This document shows, one piece after another, positions 54,311-63,947 of a stretch of DNA of 64,000 nt. Positions within the stretch are counted from its first letter, which is position 1, and every line of letters begins with the position of its first letter. This DNA comes from Listeria cossartiae subsp. cayugensis (GTDB taxonomy: Bacteria > Bacillota > Bacilli > Lactobacillales > Listeriaceae). Position numbers and translations under genes: made by a program. Under the pieces are notes generated by a model that was not told the origin of the DNA, ran no database searches, and was given only the letters and a program-made list of their open reading frames with translations. The stretch is taken from NCBI RefSeq assembly GCF_014229095.1, contig NZ_JAARZC010000002.1, forward strand, positions 186,001 to 250,000, in the 5' to 3' direction.

Positions 54311-54422
54311 AAACCACTCATAAGCCTGACAGCTAGTGGTTTTTAAATAAATCATATAAAAGGCTGTCACCATCTTAAATGGTGTTTGCGAGGGAGTCAT
54401 GTTGACGCATGGCTCTCTTTTC
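54305..54422 (-). ncRNA. Candidate antisense antitoxin RNA
   Basis: A minus-strand promoter TTGGCA (54458-54453), 18 bases, TACCAT (54434-54429) would start an RNA near 54422. It would form hairpins GAGCCATG/CATGACTC and CACCAT/ATGGTG and end at the stem-loop 54309-54345, complementary to the 3' part of the toxin mRNA. This layout is standard for type I systems; transcription is not shown. Confidence 0.55.
54309..54345. terminator. Bidirectional terminator shared by toxin mRNA and antisense RNA
   Basis: AAAAACCACT and AGTGGTTTTT form a 10-pair stem, and CAGC/GCTG-like inner pairing is weak. U-runs occur on both strands. Confidence 0.85.
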
Positions 54423-54425
54423 ATT
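54391..54425 (+). terminator. Second stem-loop downstream of the toxin gene
   Basis: GAGTCATG pairs with CATGGCTC (one G-T pair) and is followed by TCTTTTC. On the plus strand it can stop read-through; on the minus strand it is the 5' hairpin of the candidate antisense RNA. The remaining bases to 54510 hold only the antisense promoter. Confidence 0.6.
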
Positions 54426-54510
54426 TATATGGTAACATATTTAGTTATTATTTGCCAAGTTTTTCCTCTGTATAACTGATAGCATATAGTTCTTAGAAAA
54501 TCGCTAGTTT

Positions 54511-55470
54511 TCACATCGTTTTATTTAAAAATTGGCGTACTTTTTCTTCGTATGTTTTCGGATCTACCGTGAATGCTTGACCGTGTTCTGCACCTCTTAC
54601 AATCCACTTTTCTTTATAGCTATTTGTAGCGTCGTATAGTTCGTCCACCATATAAGTAGGGACGAAAGCATCCGAATCACCGTGAATGTAGAAAATCGGT
54701 AAGTCAGTTTTAGCGACTGCGTCAACGGCACTTGCTTCGCTGAAAAAGAATCCTTCTTTCGCTTTGTTTATCAGACTAGCTGTTGGGATAATTGGGAAAT
54801 TCGGTAAATGGAACATGGCTTTTAATTGATAGGAAAGTTCAGCATCCATCGAAGTATAGCCGCAATCTGCGATGACACTTTTTACTTGTTTTGGTAGTTT
54901 TTCGCCGCTCGTCATAAGGACGGTAGAGCTGCCCATAGAAACACCGTGGAGTGCGATTTCTGTATCGGTTCCATTTTTGTCGATTACTTGGTCGATCCAC
55001 TGCACGTAATCTTTGCGTTCGGGCCAGCCAAAGCCAATATTTTCGCCTTCACTTTCACCGTGTGCTCGGGCATCTGGCATTAAAACATTAAAGCCAAATT
55101 TTTCATGATACATCCGTGCTAGGCCAGCCATTTCGACTTTTCCACTTTTGCCGCGATAGCCGTGTGCTAAAATGATTGTCGTATTAGATGGTTTATCGGC
55201 TGCTAAATAATTGGCAACGAGTTTCAAATCGTCGGCTGAGGCTTCAGTCCATTGCGTGAGATTTTGCTTTTCCATCCAAGCGACATTTGCCTCGCGATTT
55301 TTCTTCGCCAGTTTGGCCGTTTCCGTTGTTTCGTCTGTTGTTGCTGTATCGTCCATGCTGGAATTGTCACGCGCTAAAGCATAACTATATAAGTAAAAAC
55401 TCGCACAAATGGTAATAATGACAAGTAAGCTAACGATAATTGAACCAGAAATAATTAAAATCTTTTTCAT
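54511..55470 (-). CDS. Membrane-anchored alpha/beta hydrolase
   Basis: 319 residues. An N-terminal membrane helix (about 5-30) is followed by a linker rich in Asp and Thr, and an alpha/beta hydrolase domain with LAHGYRGKSGK near residue 102, the nucleophile GVSMGSS near 175, an acid in YIHGDSDAFVP near 265 and the catalytic His in RGAEHGQAF near 295. It resembles the YqkD-type group of extracytoplasmic hydrolases. Substrate unknown. It follows the ABC-F gene on the same strand by 24 bases and is probably co-transcribed. Confidence 0.85.
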   Translation of the reverse strand: MKKILIISGSIIVSLLVIITICASFYLYSYALARDNSSMDDTATTDETTETAKLAKKNREANVAWMEKQNLTQWTEASADDLKLVANYLAADKPSNTTIILAHGYRGKSGKVEMAGLARMYHEKFGFNVLMPDARAHGESEGENIGFGWPERKDYVQWIDQVIDKNGTDTEIALHGVSMGSSTVLMTSGEKLPKQVKSVIADCGYTSMDAELSYQLKAMFHLPNFPIIPTASLINKAKEGFFFSEASAVDAVAKTDLPIFYIHGDSDAFVPTYMVDELYDATNSYKEKWIVRGAEHGQAFTVDPKTYEEKVRQFLNKTM

Positions 55471-55494
55471 TATTTGCTCCTTTTTTTATGCAGA

Positions 55495-57447
55495 TTACAT
55501 GGATTCCAGTTCTTCGCTTATGGTTTCCCATTCTTCCATGAGTTTTTCGCCGTCCGCTTTCACCGCGTCCAGCTCTTGAGTGATTTCTAAGGCTTTTTCA
55601 TGGTCTTGGAAAACTTCTGGTTTGGTTAATTGTAGCTCGAGTTCGGCGATTTTTTCATCGGTTTCTTCCATGGCTTGCTCTACTTCTTCCAGTTTTCTTT
55701 TTCGTTGCCGAAGTAGTTTTTGTTGCTCTTTTTCTTCTTGGTAGTTTAATTTTCGAACGGAGGCAGTTGCTTCGACTTGTTCGCCTTTTTTGCGGCGGTC
55801 CTCAGCATCAAGTCGTGCGAGTTCTTTTGCTTCTGCTAATTTTTCTTGATAATAATCGTAATCGCCTAGGAAAACGGTCGCTTTTTCTGGAGCTAGTTCG
55901 ACGATTTTCGAAGCAATCCGGTTAATGAAATAACGGTCATGGGAAACGAACAAAATCGTCCCTTCAAAATCGATTAAAGCAGCTTCCAACACTTCTTTAC
56001 TTTCAATGTCTAAATGATTGGTCGGTTCATCGAGAATGAGGACATTGGCTTCAAGTAAAGTGAGTTTAGCAAGCGCGAGTCGTGCTTTTTCGCCGCCGCT
56101 CAGGGATTGGACATTTTTAAGGACATCATCATCTGAAAACAGGAAATTACCAAGTGTTGTCCGGACGTTGACTTCATTTAATTCAGGATAATCATCCCAT
56201 AGTTCCATTAAAACGGTTTTGTTGGAAGTCAGTTTGGCTTGTTCTTGATCGTAGTAGCCAATTTTCACGCCAGCGCCAAAGTGAAATTCGCCACTTAGAG
56301 CTGGAATGTCGCGAATAAGTGTTTTAAGTAGGGTAGACTTGCCAATTCCGTTTGGACCAACGAGCGCGAGGCTGTCTTGACGTTTCATTTCGAAGGTTAG
56401 ATTGGAAGCAATGCGTTTATCTTTCGCGTAACCAATGCTTAGCTGATCTACCATTAAAACATCTTTACCAGTTTGCTTTTCAAATTGGAAACCAAAATGG
56501 GCTGCTTTTTCATCCCCTTGAGGTCGCCCGAGCACATCCATTTTTTCTAATTGTTTTCTTCTGCTTTGCGCGCGCTTAGTTGTGGATGCGCGAACGATAT
56601 TTCTCGCAACAAAATCTTCTAGTTTCGCAATTTGTTTTTGCTGTTTATCAAATTCTTTCCACATTTGTTCTAGTTTCGCTTGCTTTTGACTGACAAACGA
56701 ACTGTAATTTCCTTTGTAGTGATCGATTTTTGTACGGCTGATTTCGTATACCTGGTTAACGACTTTATCAAGGAAATAGCGGTCATGAGACACGATAAGT
56801 AGCGAGCCATGATAGTTTTGTAAATACGTTTCTAGCCATGCTAACGTTTCGATATCTAAATGGTTGGTCGGTTCATCGAGAACGAGAATGTCTTGTTTAG
56901 CTAGCAATAACTTGGCAAGTGCGAGCCGCGTTTTTTGCCCACCACTTAAAGATGCAATCTCCACTTCGTAATCATCAGGATAAAAGCGTAATCCATTTAA
57001 AACGGAGCGAATCTCTGCTTCATACGTATAACCGCCAATTTCTTTAAAGGTATGCTGTAATGTATCGTAATCCGTCATCAATGCTTGATATTTTTCCGGG
57101 TCATTATATAGCTCTGGTTCACCAAGACGAAACTCCATTTTGCGCAAATCTGCTTCCATTTTTCGCAGGGAATCAAATACGCTAAGCATTTCATCCCAAA
57201 TGGTTTTGGAAGATTCTAGCCCAGTGTTTTGCGCCAAATAGCCAATTTCGACACTTTTAGGTTTAGAAATGGTTCCGCCGTCATAGCTCATTTTGCCCGC
57301 GATGATTTTAAGTAAAGTAGATTTTCCTGCGCCATTTCTGCCAACTAAAGCAATTCGATCACCAGTTTTAACTTCTAATTTAATATTATCTAAAATTACT
57401 TCTGCACCGAAGAATTTAGAAATTTGCTGAACTTGTAATAATATCAT
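55495..57447 (-). CDS. ABC-F family ATPase (YdiF-like)
   Basis: 650 residues, no membrane segments. Two ATPase domains: Walker A GRNGAGKST near residue 36 and GPNGIGKST near 356; signatures LSGGQKTRLALAK near 155 and LSGGEKARLALAK near 440; LDEPTNHLDIE in both. A charged linker of about 80 residues (about 245-320) lies between them and a coiled-coil tail (LRQRKRKLEEVEQAMEETDE) ends the protein. ABC-F proteins act on the ribosome E site as translation factors or antibiotic protection proteins; the YdiF group is a housekeeping type. Gene order next to tsaD and rex agrees with Bacillus. Confidence 0.9.
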   Translation of the reverse strand: MILLQVQQISKFFGAEVILDNIKLEVKTGDRIALVGRNGAGKSTLLKIIAGKMSYDGGTISKPKSVEIGYLAQNTGLESSKTIWDEMLSVFDSLRKMEADLRKMEFRLGEPELYNDPEKYQALMTDYDTLQHTFKEIGGYTYEAEIRSVLNGLRFYPDDYEVEIASLSGGQKTRLALAKLLLAKQDILVLDEPTNHLDIETLAWLETYLQNYHGSLLIVSHDRYFLDKVVNQVYEISRTKIDHYKGNYSSFVSQKQAKLEQMWKEFDKQQKQIAKLEDFVARNIVRASTTKRAQSRRKQLEKMDVLGRPQGDEKAAHFGFQFEKQTGKDVLMVDQLSIGYAKDKRIASNLTFEMKRQDSLALVGPNGIGKSTLLKTLIRDIPALSGEFHFGAGVKIGYYDQEQAKLTSNKTVLMELWDDYPELNEVNVRTTLGNFLFSDDDVLKNVQSLSGGEKARLALAKLTLLEANVLILDEPTNHLDIESKEVLEAALIDFEGTILFVSHDRYFINRIASKIVELAPEKATVFLGDYDYYQEKLAEAKELARLDAEDRRKKGEQVEATASVRKLNYQEEKEQQKLLRQRKRKLEEVEQAMEETDEKIAELELQLTKPEVFQDHEKALEITQELDAVKADGEKLMEEWETISEELESM

Positions 57448-57757
57448 AATCTCTCTCCTCGAACGTTCTCCCTACTAGTTTATCTTAAAAGCCAAGTAAT
57501 CGCAATGAGATAGCCAATTGTTCACGAAACGATTAGTTTGTGAAAACACTCGCATTATTTGTGATTTTAGCGTAAAATAGAAAAGAAGGACTGCGCCAGA
57601 TATTTTGCGGGACAAAACCTTACTTGAAAGTCATGAGCAAAAAGTTTGTGCATTCCTTGTGAAATGTTTATAGTATATAAGCAAGCATGTGAAAGGAAGT
57701 ACAGTTCACAAAAGCTTCAACTTCAGAAAAAATTTTAAAGAAGAAGGGACAGAAGGC

Positions 57758-58405
57758 ATGATGGAGGAAACAACCAAAATTCCACAAGCGACAGCAAAAC
57801 GCTTACCATTATATCATCGTTACTTGAAATACCTAGATGAGTCAGGTAAGGAACGAGTATCATCAGCGGAATTAAGTGAAGCGGTGAAAGTTGATTCAGC
57901 GACTATTCGACGTGATTTTTCGTACTTTGGCGCATTAGGTAAGAAAGGATACGGGTATAACGTTTCATACATACTCGACTTTTTCAGCAAAACACTCAGT
58001 CAGGACAAACAGACAAATGTTGCACTAATCGGTGTAGGTAACCTAGGTACAGCATTATTACATTATAATTTCATGAAAAACAATAATATCAAAATCGTTG
58101 CTGCATTTGATGTAGATCCAGCGAAAGTAGGTAGTGTTCAACAAGATATTCCAATTTATCATTTAAACGATATGGAAGAAATTGTTCGTGAAAACGGTGT
58201 GGAAGTAGTTATTCTGACAGTTCCAGCTGACGAAGCACAAGTAACGGTAGATCGTTTAATCGAAGCAGATGTAAAAGGTATCCTAAACTTTACACCAGCT
58301 CGTATCAGTGTTCCAAAACAAGTTCGTGTGCACCATATCGATCTTACAACGGAATTACAAACGTTAATCTATTTTCTGGAAAATTATCCAGCGAAATCAG
58401 AATAA
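57758..58405 (+). CDS. rex: Redox-sensing transcriptional repressor Rex
   Basis: 215 residues. An N-terminal winged helix (about 15-75, with [25 protein letters not shown]) is joined to a Rossmann domain with [10 protein letters not shown] near residue 90. It binds DNA when NAD+ is high and releases it when NADH rises, controlling fermentation genes. The ATG at 57758 is preferred, the usual Rex length; the frame extends 69 bases upstream. Upstream (57448-57757) there is no gene but there are Rex-like half sites TTGTGAA at 57538 and 57657 and TTCACAA near 57704. Confidence 0.94.
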   Translation: MMEETTKIPQATAKRLPLYHRYLKYLDESGKERVSSAELSEAVKVDSATIRRDFSYFGALGKKGYGYNVSYILDFFSKTLSQDKQTNVALIGVGNLGTALLHYNFMKNNNIKIVAAFDVDPAKVGSVQQDIPIYHLNDMEEIVRENGVEVVILTVPADEAQVTVDRLIEADVKGILNFTPARISVPKQVRVHHIDLTTELQTLIYFLENYPAKSE

Positions 58406-58452
58406 AAAAACCTGTAGAAGGTAAGTTAAACTTACTTTCTACAGGTTTTTTT
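58404..58452. terminator. Bidirectional terminator between rex and the YdiK-like gene
   Basis: AAAAAAACCTGTAGAA pairs with TTCTACAGGTTTTTTT, extended by GTAAGTT/AACTTAC. It contains the stop codon of the minus-strand gene. Confidence 0.95.
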
Positions 58453-58636
58453 TACGTCTTTTAAGTCCGGTGATAATCAGGCCAATGCCAATCCCAAAAT
58501 CCATTAATGTCATTATAATAAGTATATAAGCTAGGATATCATAACCGTATTCAGCCACACGAACAATAACAAAATATACAAATACAAGACCAAGCGCAAA
58601 ATAAAGAAAACTTTGCTTAATTAATGAATTTTTCAT
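58439..58636 (-). CDS. Small YdiK-like membrane protein (DUF4305)
   Basis: 65 residues with two hydrophobic segments (about 6-26 and 33-56) and a basic tail. The ATG at 58636 has GGAGG five bases upstream; an upstream TTG overlaps that site. The same order (small two-helix protein, CPBP protein, groESL) occurs around ydiK-ydiL in B. subtilis. Function unknown. Confidence 0.72.
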   Translation of the reverse strand: MKNSLIKQSFLYFALGLVFVYFVIVRVAEYGYDILAYILIIMTLMDFGIGIGLIITGLKRRKKNL

Positions 58637-58637
58637 A

Positions 58638-59324
58638 TTATCCTCCAATTATTCCGAGACTCAAAAGCAAAACAATCGTGTTCATTAATATATGCGCGCC
58701 CATCGAAACCACAATCCGTTTCGTTTTCGTATAAAGAAAACAAAGAATAAGTCCGATGACAAAATAAGTCAGTAAGAACGAAATATCCCCATGAAGCAGT
58801 CCGAAGAAAAGGGAACTAATAACCGCAGCCACATGAATATTCATCACATTGCTCAGCCCACCAAAAACCACTTTTCTAAACACAAGTTCTTCCAAAATCG
58901 GACCAAGAATCGAAATGAAAATCAAGAAAATCGGCGCTGCTTTAGTCAAATCAACTAGTAATTCAGTGTTTGCTGAACTATTCATATCTCCAGAAATCAT
59001 CGTAATAATAATGCTACAAATGATTTGCGCCACGTATAAGCCAATCACACCACCAATAATCCAAACGATGCTTAGAAATGGTTTTGTTTTTTCACCAAGT
59101 TCGATTTTATTTTCTTTTGGTTTTCTATAAAGCATCGGAATAATAATGGCGAGCGACAACAGATTAGAAAATATCGACCAAGCTACCATTCCATAAGCTG
59201 CAGCATCCTCCGCTGAAAGAGAAGTGATACTTAATATAATATGTTGAACAATTGGAATTCCAATAGATGCTGAAAACAATAATAACAAATAAACTAAAAC
59301 AATCGTAATATAACGTTTAGCCAA
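58638..59324 (-). CDS. CPBP-family intramembrane metalloprotease (YdiL-like)
   Basis: 228 residues with about seven helices, apparently starting with TTG at 59324 (GAGAGG upstream). The CPBP/Abi motifs are present: EELVFRKVVFGGL near residue 143, and FGLLHGD near 178 with the metal His; a late HILMNT supplies another His-Asn pair. Family members cleave CAAX-like or signal substrates in the membrane, or protect against bacteriocins. Two bases separate its stop from the YdiK-like start. Confidence 0.85.
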   Translation of the reverse strand: MAKRYITIVLVYLLLLFSASIGIPIVQHIILSITSLSAEDAAAYGMVAWSIFSNLLSLAIIIPMLYRKPKENKIELGEKTKPFLSIVWIIGGVIGLYVAQIICSIIITMISGDMNSSANTELLVDLTKAAPIFLIFISILGPILEELVFRKVVFGGLSNVMNIHVAAVISSLFFGLLHGDISFLLTYFVIGLILCFLYTKTKRIVVSMGAHILMNTIVLLLSLGIIGG

Positions 59325-59455
59325 AAAATACGCATCCTCTCTAAAAACAAACTCTTGCTAAATTGCTTTAAACAAGCGGAAATAGCTCTCCTTATTGTAC
59401 TAGTTATCAAGCTTTACCGCAAATAAGAATTCTTCCATTTTTTAAACGTTTTTGC

Positions 59456-59483
59456 TTGCAATTTTTATTCAGTTTGGTATCAT
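59456..59483 (+). promoter_or_regulatory. Sigma-A promoter of groESL
   Basis: TTGCAA (59456-59461) and TATCAT (59478-59483) with a 16-base spacer, ending 11 bases before the CIRCE element. Confidence 0.75.
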
Positions 59484-59493
59484 AATAACTGTA

Positions 59494-59520
59494 TTAGCAC
59501 TCTGATGTGTCGAGTGCTAA
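59494..59520 (+). promoter_or_regulatory. CIRCE element, HrcA operator
   Basis: TTAGCACTC, nine bases, GAGTGCTAA: a perfect match to the consensus. HrcA bound here represses groESL until heat or misfolded protein titrates GroEL. Confidence 0.98.
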
Positions 59521-59558
59521 AATGAAAAATGTAATTATATCAGAGGAGGTCATTTACA

Positions 59559-61507
<1,949 letters not shown>

Positions 61508-61532
61508 GCATCGTATCAACCGAACAATTTTA

Positions 61533-61568
61533 AAAAGGTCTCTGAATTTTTTCAGGGATCTTTTTTTT
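61533..61568 (+). terminator. Terminator of groESL
   Basis: AAGGTCTCTGAA and TTCAGGGATCTT arms with a short T loop, followed by eight T residues. Confidence 0.92.
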
Positions 61569-61631
61569 GTAGTGGAAAAATGAAAACAAACTTATGATAA
61601 AGTAAATTTTTTTAATGATCTAGGTTGCACG

Positions 61632-61718
61632 CCCTCGGAGGGAGTTAGCGATTAGCAACTGTTCCGTTTTATTGTGAAAAAAACAACAAATTATGTTTTA
61701 CCCAAAACGCCGAGGGTA
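61632..61718. repeat. Inverted repeat spanning the bsh promoter region
   Basis: GCCCTCGG near 61631-61638 and CCGAGGGT near 61711-61718 are exact inverted copies about 70 bases apart. A local hairpin CCCT/AGGG lies in the left arm, and GGTTGC/GCAAC closes a larger stem near 61624-61661. The right arm overlaps the -10 of the sigma-B promoter. Confidence 0.6.
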
Positions 61719-61719
61719 C
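61695..61719 (+). promoter_or_regulatory. Sigma-B promoter of bsh
   Basis: GTTTTA (61695-61700), 13 bases, GGGTAC (61714-61719). This fits the sigma-B consensus GTTT-N13-15-GGGWAW closely and agrees with known sigma-B dependence of bile salt hydrolase in L. monocytogenes. Start near 61728. Confidence 0.85.
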
Positions 61720-61760
61720 TTATATACGTGTAAGCTGAAAAATTTGAGGAGGGATTTTTG

Positions 61761-62738
61761 ATGTGTACGTCAATAACTTATACAACAAAAGATCACTATT
61801 TTGGAAGGAATTTTGACTATGAACTTTCTTACAAAGAGGTTGTGGTTGTTACGCCAAAAAATTATCCGTTCCGTTTTCGCAAGGTAGAGGATATTAATCA
61901 ACATTATGCGTTAATTGGTATTGCTGCTGTGATGGAAAACTATCCTTTGTACTACGACGCCACCAATGAAAAAGGGCTTAGTATGGCGGGACTCAATTTC
62001 TCAGGGAATGCTGATTATAAGGAATTTGCGGAAGGAAAAGATAATGTGACACCATTTGAATTTATTCCATGGATTCTTAGTCAATGCGCTACTGTAAAAG
62101 AAGCAAGAGTACTACTTGATAAAATCAATCTTGTTAATATTAGTTTTAGTGAGCAACTGCCACTTTCTCCGCTTCATTGGTTGATGGCAGATCAAACTGA
62201 ATCCATCGTGATTGAGTCTGTGAAAGATGGTCTTCGCATCTATGATAATCCATTAGGGGTATTAACAAATAATCCAACATTTGATTACCAGCTATTTAAT
62301 CTAAATAATTATCGAGCGCTTTCCAGTAAAACACCAGAAAATACTTTCTCCAGCGAAATTGACTTGGATGCTTATAGTCGCGGAATGGGTGGGATTGGTT
62401 TACCTGGTGATTTATCCTCCATGTCTCGTTTTGTGAAGGCAACGTTTACCAAGTTGAATTCCATTTCAGGTGATTCTGAATCTGAAAGTATTAGCCAATT
62501 TTTCCATATTTTAGGCTCGGTAGAACAGCAAAAAGGGCTTTGTGATGTTGGTGGGGGAAAATATGAGCATACCATTTATTCCTCATGCTGCAATATTGAT
62601 AAAGGCATCTATTATTATAGAACTTACGAAAATAGCCAAATTACTGGCGTGGATATGCATCAAGAGGATTTAGAGAGTCAAGAACTAGCAATTTATCCAC
62701 TCGTAAATGAGCAGCAAGTGAACATCGTTAATAAATAA
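61761..62738 (+). CDS. bsh: Bile salt hydrolase (choloylglycine hydrolase)
   Basis: 325 residues. It deconjugates glyco- and tauro-bile acids and supports gut survival. The catalytic Cys is residue 2 after removal of Met (MCTSITY), followed by Arg16 and Asp19 in GRNFDYE, an Asn in LTNNPTFDYQ near 172 and Arg near 222. The ATG at 61761 is required, because an in-frame TTG one codon earlier would hide the nucleophile. GAGGAGGG precedes it. It is a virulence-associated gene in L. monocytogenes and absent from L. innocua. Confidence 0.96.
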   Translation: MCTSITYTTKDHYFGRNFDYELSYKEVVVVTPKNYPFRFRKVEDINQHYALIGIAAVMENYPLYYDATNEKGLSMAGLNFSGNADYKEFAEGKDNVTPFEFIPWILSQCATVKEARVLLDKINLVNISFSEQLPLSPLHWLMADQTESIVIESVKDGLRIYDNPLGVLTNNPTFDYQLFNLNNYRALSSKTPENTFSSEIDLDAYSRGMGGIGLPGDLSSMSRFVKATFTKLNSISGDSESESISQFFHILGSVEQQKGLCDVGGGKYEHTIYSSCCNIDKGIYYYRTYENSQITGVDMHQEDLESQELAIYPLVNEQQVNIVNK

Positions 62739-62746
62739 TTTATAGG

Positions 62747-62781
62747 ACTATGGCAGGGAAGCCCCTTGTCGTAGTTTTTTT
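62747..62781 (+). terminator. Terminator of bsh
   Basis: ACTATGGCAGGG and CCTTGTCGTAGT arms (with G-T pairs) followed by TTTTTTT. Confidence 0.9.
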
Positions 62782-62888
62782 GTGAGAAAAACCAAAATTT
62801 GTCATGTGTTAAACAATTTTGGGACCGAAAAAGCAAGAAGCAATTACCTAACCATTGTTATAATAAAAGAAAAGGAGATGCACTTGTT

Positions 62889-63098
62889 ATGAGAGAAAAT
62901 TCCATTATTGGTCGAATGATTGCATTCTGCGCGATTTGCTTTGCATTTTTTAATCCGAAAACCGTGACTTATTGGCTTGGGGTGCGCGCGGAATCTGGCC
63001 CAGCTTGGTATCTTACAACAGTTGTCGCATGCGGAATTGCCGGTTTTGTACTGATTGATTTAATCAAAAAAATAAAACGAAGAAAAGCGGCAGAATAA
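62889..63098 (+). CDS. Small membrane protein of unknown function
   Basis: 69 residues with two hydrophobic segments (about 8-22 and 36-56) and a basic tail KKIKRRKAAE. AAAGGAG is upstream of the ATG at 62889; the frame is open further upstream but no other site is seen. No family recognised. Confidence 0.7.
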   Translation: MRENSIIGRMIAFCAICFAFFNPKTVTYWLGVRAESGPAWYLTTVVACGIAGFVLIDLIKKIKRRKAAE

Positions 63099-63142
63099 AA
63101 GTTTTCGTGGTATACTACTAGAAAAACGACTAGGAGAACGCC

Positions 63143-63535
63143 ATGAACTGGACACGTATCAGTAGTATTTTATTAGTTGGATTTACAGCAGTTGGGGCAA
63201 TTTATGGAGGCTTATCAATGATTTTCATGCCAAGCGGTGGTCTACTTTCTCTTTCAACTGGCTTACTTGATGGTTCACCGTTTGTCGATTATTTAGTACC
63301 GGGCATATTTTTATTCGTCTTTGTTGGCTTATTCCATTTAGCAGCACTGATTTATTTGCTGAAAAAATTACCACGAACGAAAGAAGTCTTGTTTGCAGCC
63401 GCCGCTGTTTTGGCAGTATGGATGGTAGTGCAATTACTGATTATTGGTTATGTATTTATTTTACAAATTATCTTTTTAGTTGTCGCAGCAGTCGAAATGT
63501 TCTTAGCGATACAATGGAAGAAGCAACAACGATAA
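63143..63535 (+). CDS. Four-helix membrane protein of unknown function
   Basis: 130 residues with about four membrane segments. GLSMIFMPSGGLLSLSTG near residue 24 and LVPGIFLFVFVGLFHLAALIYLL near 56 (shown in part: VPGIFLFVFVGLFHL) are typical of small DoxX-like or unknown integral proteins. Ribosome site TAGGAG. Function not visible. Confidence 0.7.
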   Translation: MNWTRISSILLVGFTAVGAIYGGLSMIFMPSGGLLSLSTGLLDGSPFVDYLVPGIFLFVFVGLFHLAALIYLLKKLPRTKEVLFAAAAVLAVWMVVQLLIIGYVFILQIIFLVVAAVEMFLAIQWKKQQR

Positions 63536-63550
63536 TACTGTAATTTATTT

Positions 63551-63605
63551 AATTAGGCTATTTCCCTCTTGAAATTGATAGGGGGGTGAATAGCCTAATT
63601 TTTTT
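63551..63605 (+). terminator. Terminator after the four-helix protein gene
   Basis: AATTAGGCTATT pairs with AATAGCCTAATT, with an inner CCCTCTT/AGGGGGG-like pairing, followed by TTTTTT. Confidence 0.9.
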
Positions 63606-63947
63606 GTTCAATCAGAGGTTCAAGCAATTAAACTTGAAGAAATTATCAATAAAAGGAAGTATTGTGAAAAAATCATCTTTTTGTATAAAAGGCATTACTT
63701 GAAAATGGACCATATCAGCGTTTTATTGAAGTGTTGTTCGTTGTTCTGTCACATTTCACTTTGTGAATTTATGATATAATTTTAGGATGATATTATGAGG
63801 ATTTTTAACTATATTCTTATTTGAGAGTAACAATTTAAATATGATTGTTATTTGGATGATTTAAATTTATAGCAATTTAAGCGTTCGAATAATTGGAAAA
63901 AATTAAGATTTCAAAGAGATAAAATACAGAAGTAGGTAGGAGAAGAG
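63606..63947 (+). other. 342-base intergenic region ahead of a lipoprotein gene
   Basis: No gene is visible. It contains TTCAC-ttt-GTGAA (63755-63767), a TATAAT-like -10 (63775-63780) and an inverted repeat TAACAAT/ATTGTTA (63828-63850), suggesting a regulated promoter with a long leader. Confidence 0.5.

Noticed and set aside
54224-54345. Assignment of the toxin to the Fst/par family
   Set aside because: Fst peptides have a different motif, and par has direct repeats that make the two RNAs complementary. Here the similar segments are inverted in the DNA. The holin-like/TxpA family fits better.
61680-61702. PrfA box ahead of bsh
   Set aside because: AACAAATTATGTTTTA has only partial symmetry around the expected TTAACA-TGTTAA form. 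PrfA influence on bsh has been reported, but I cannot support a specific box from this sequence.
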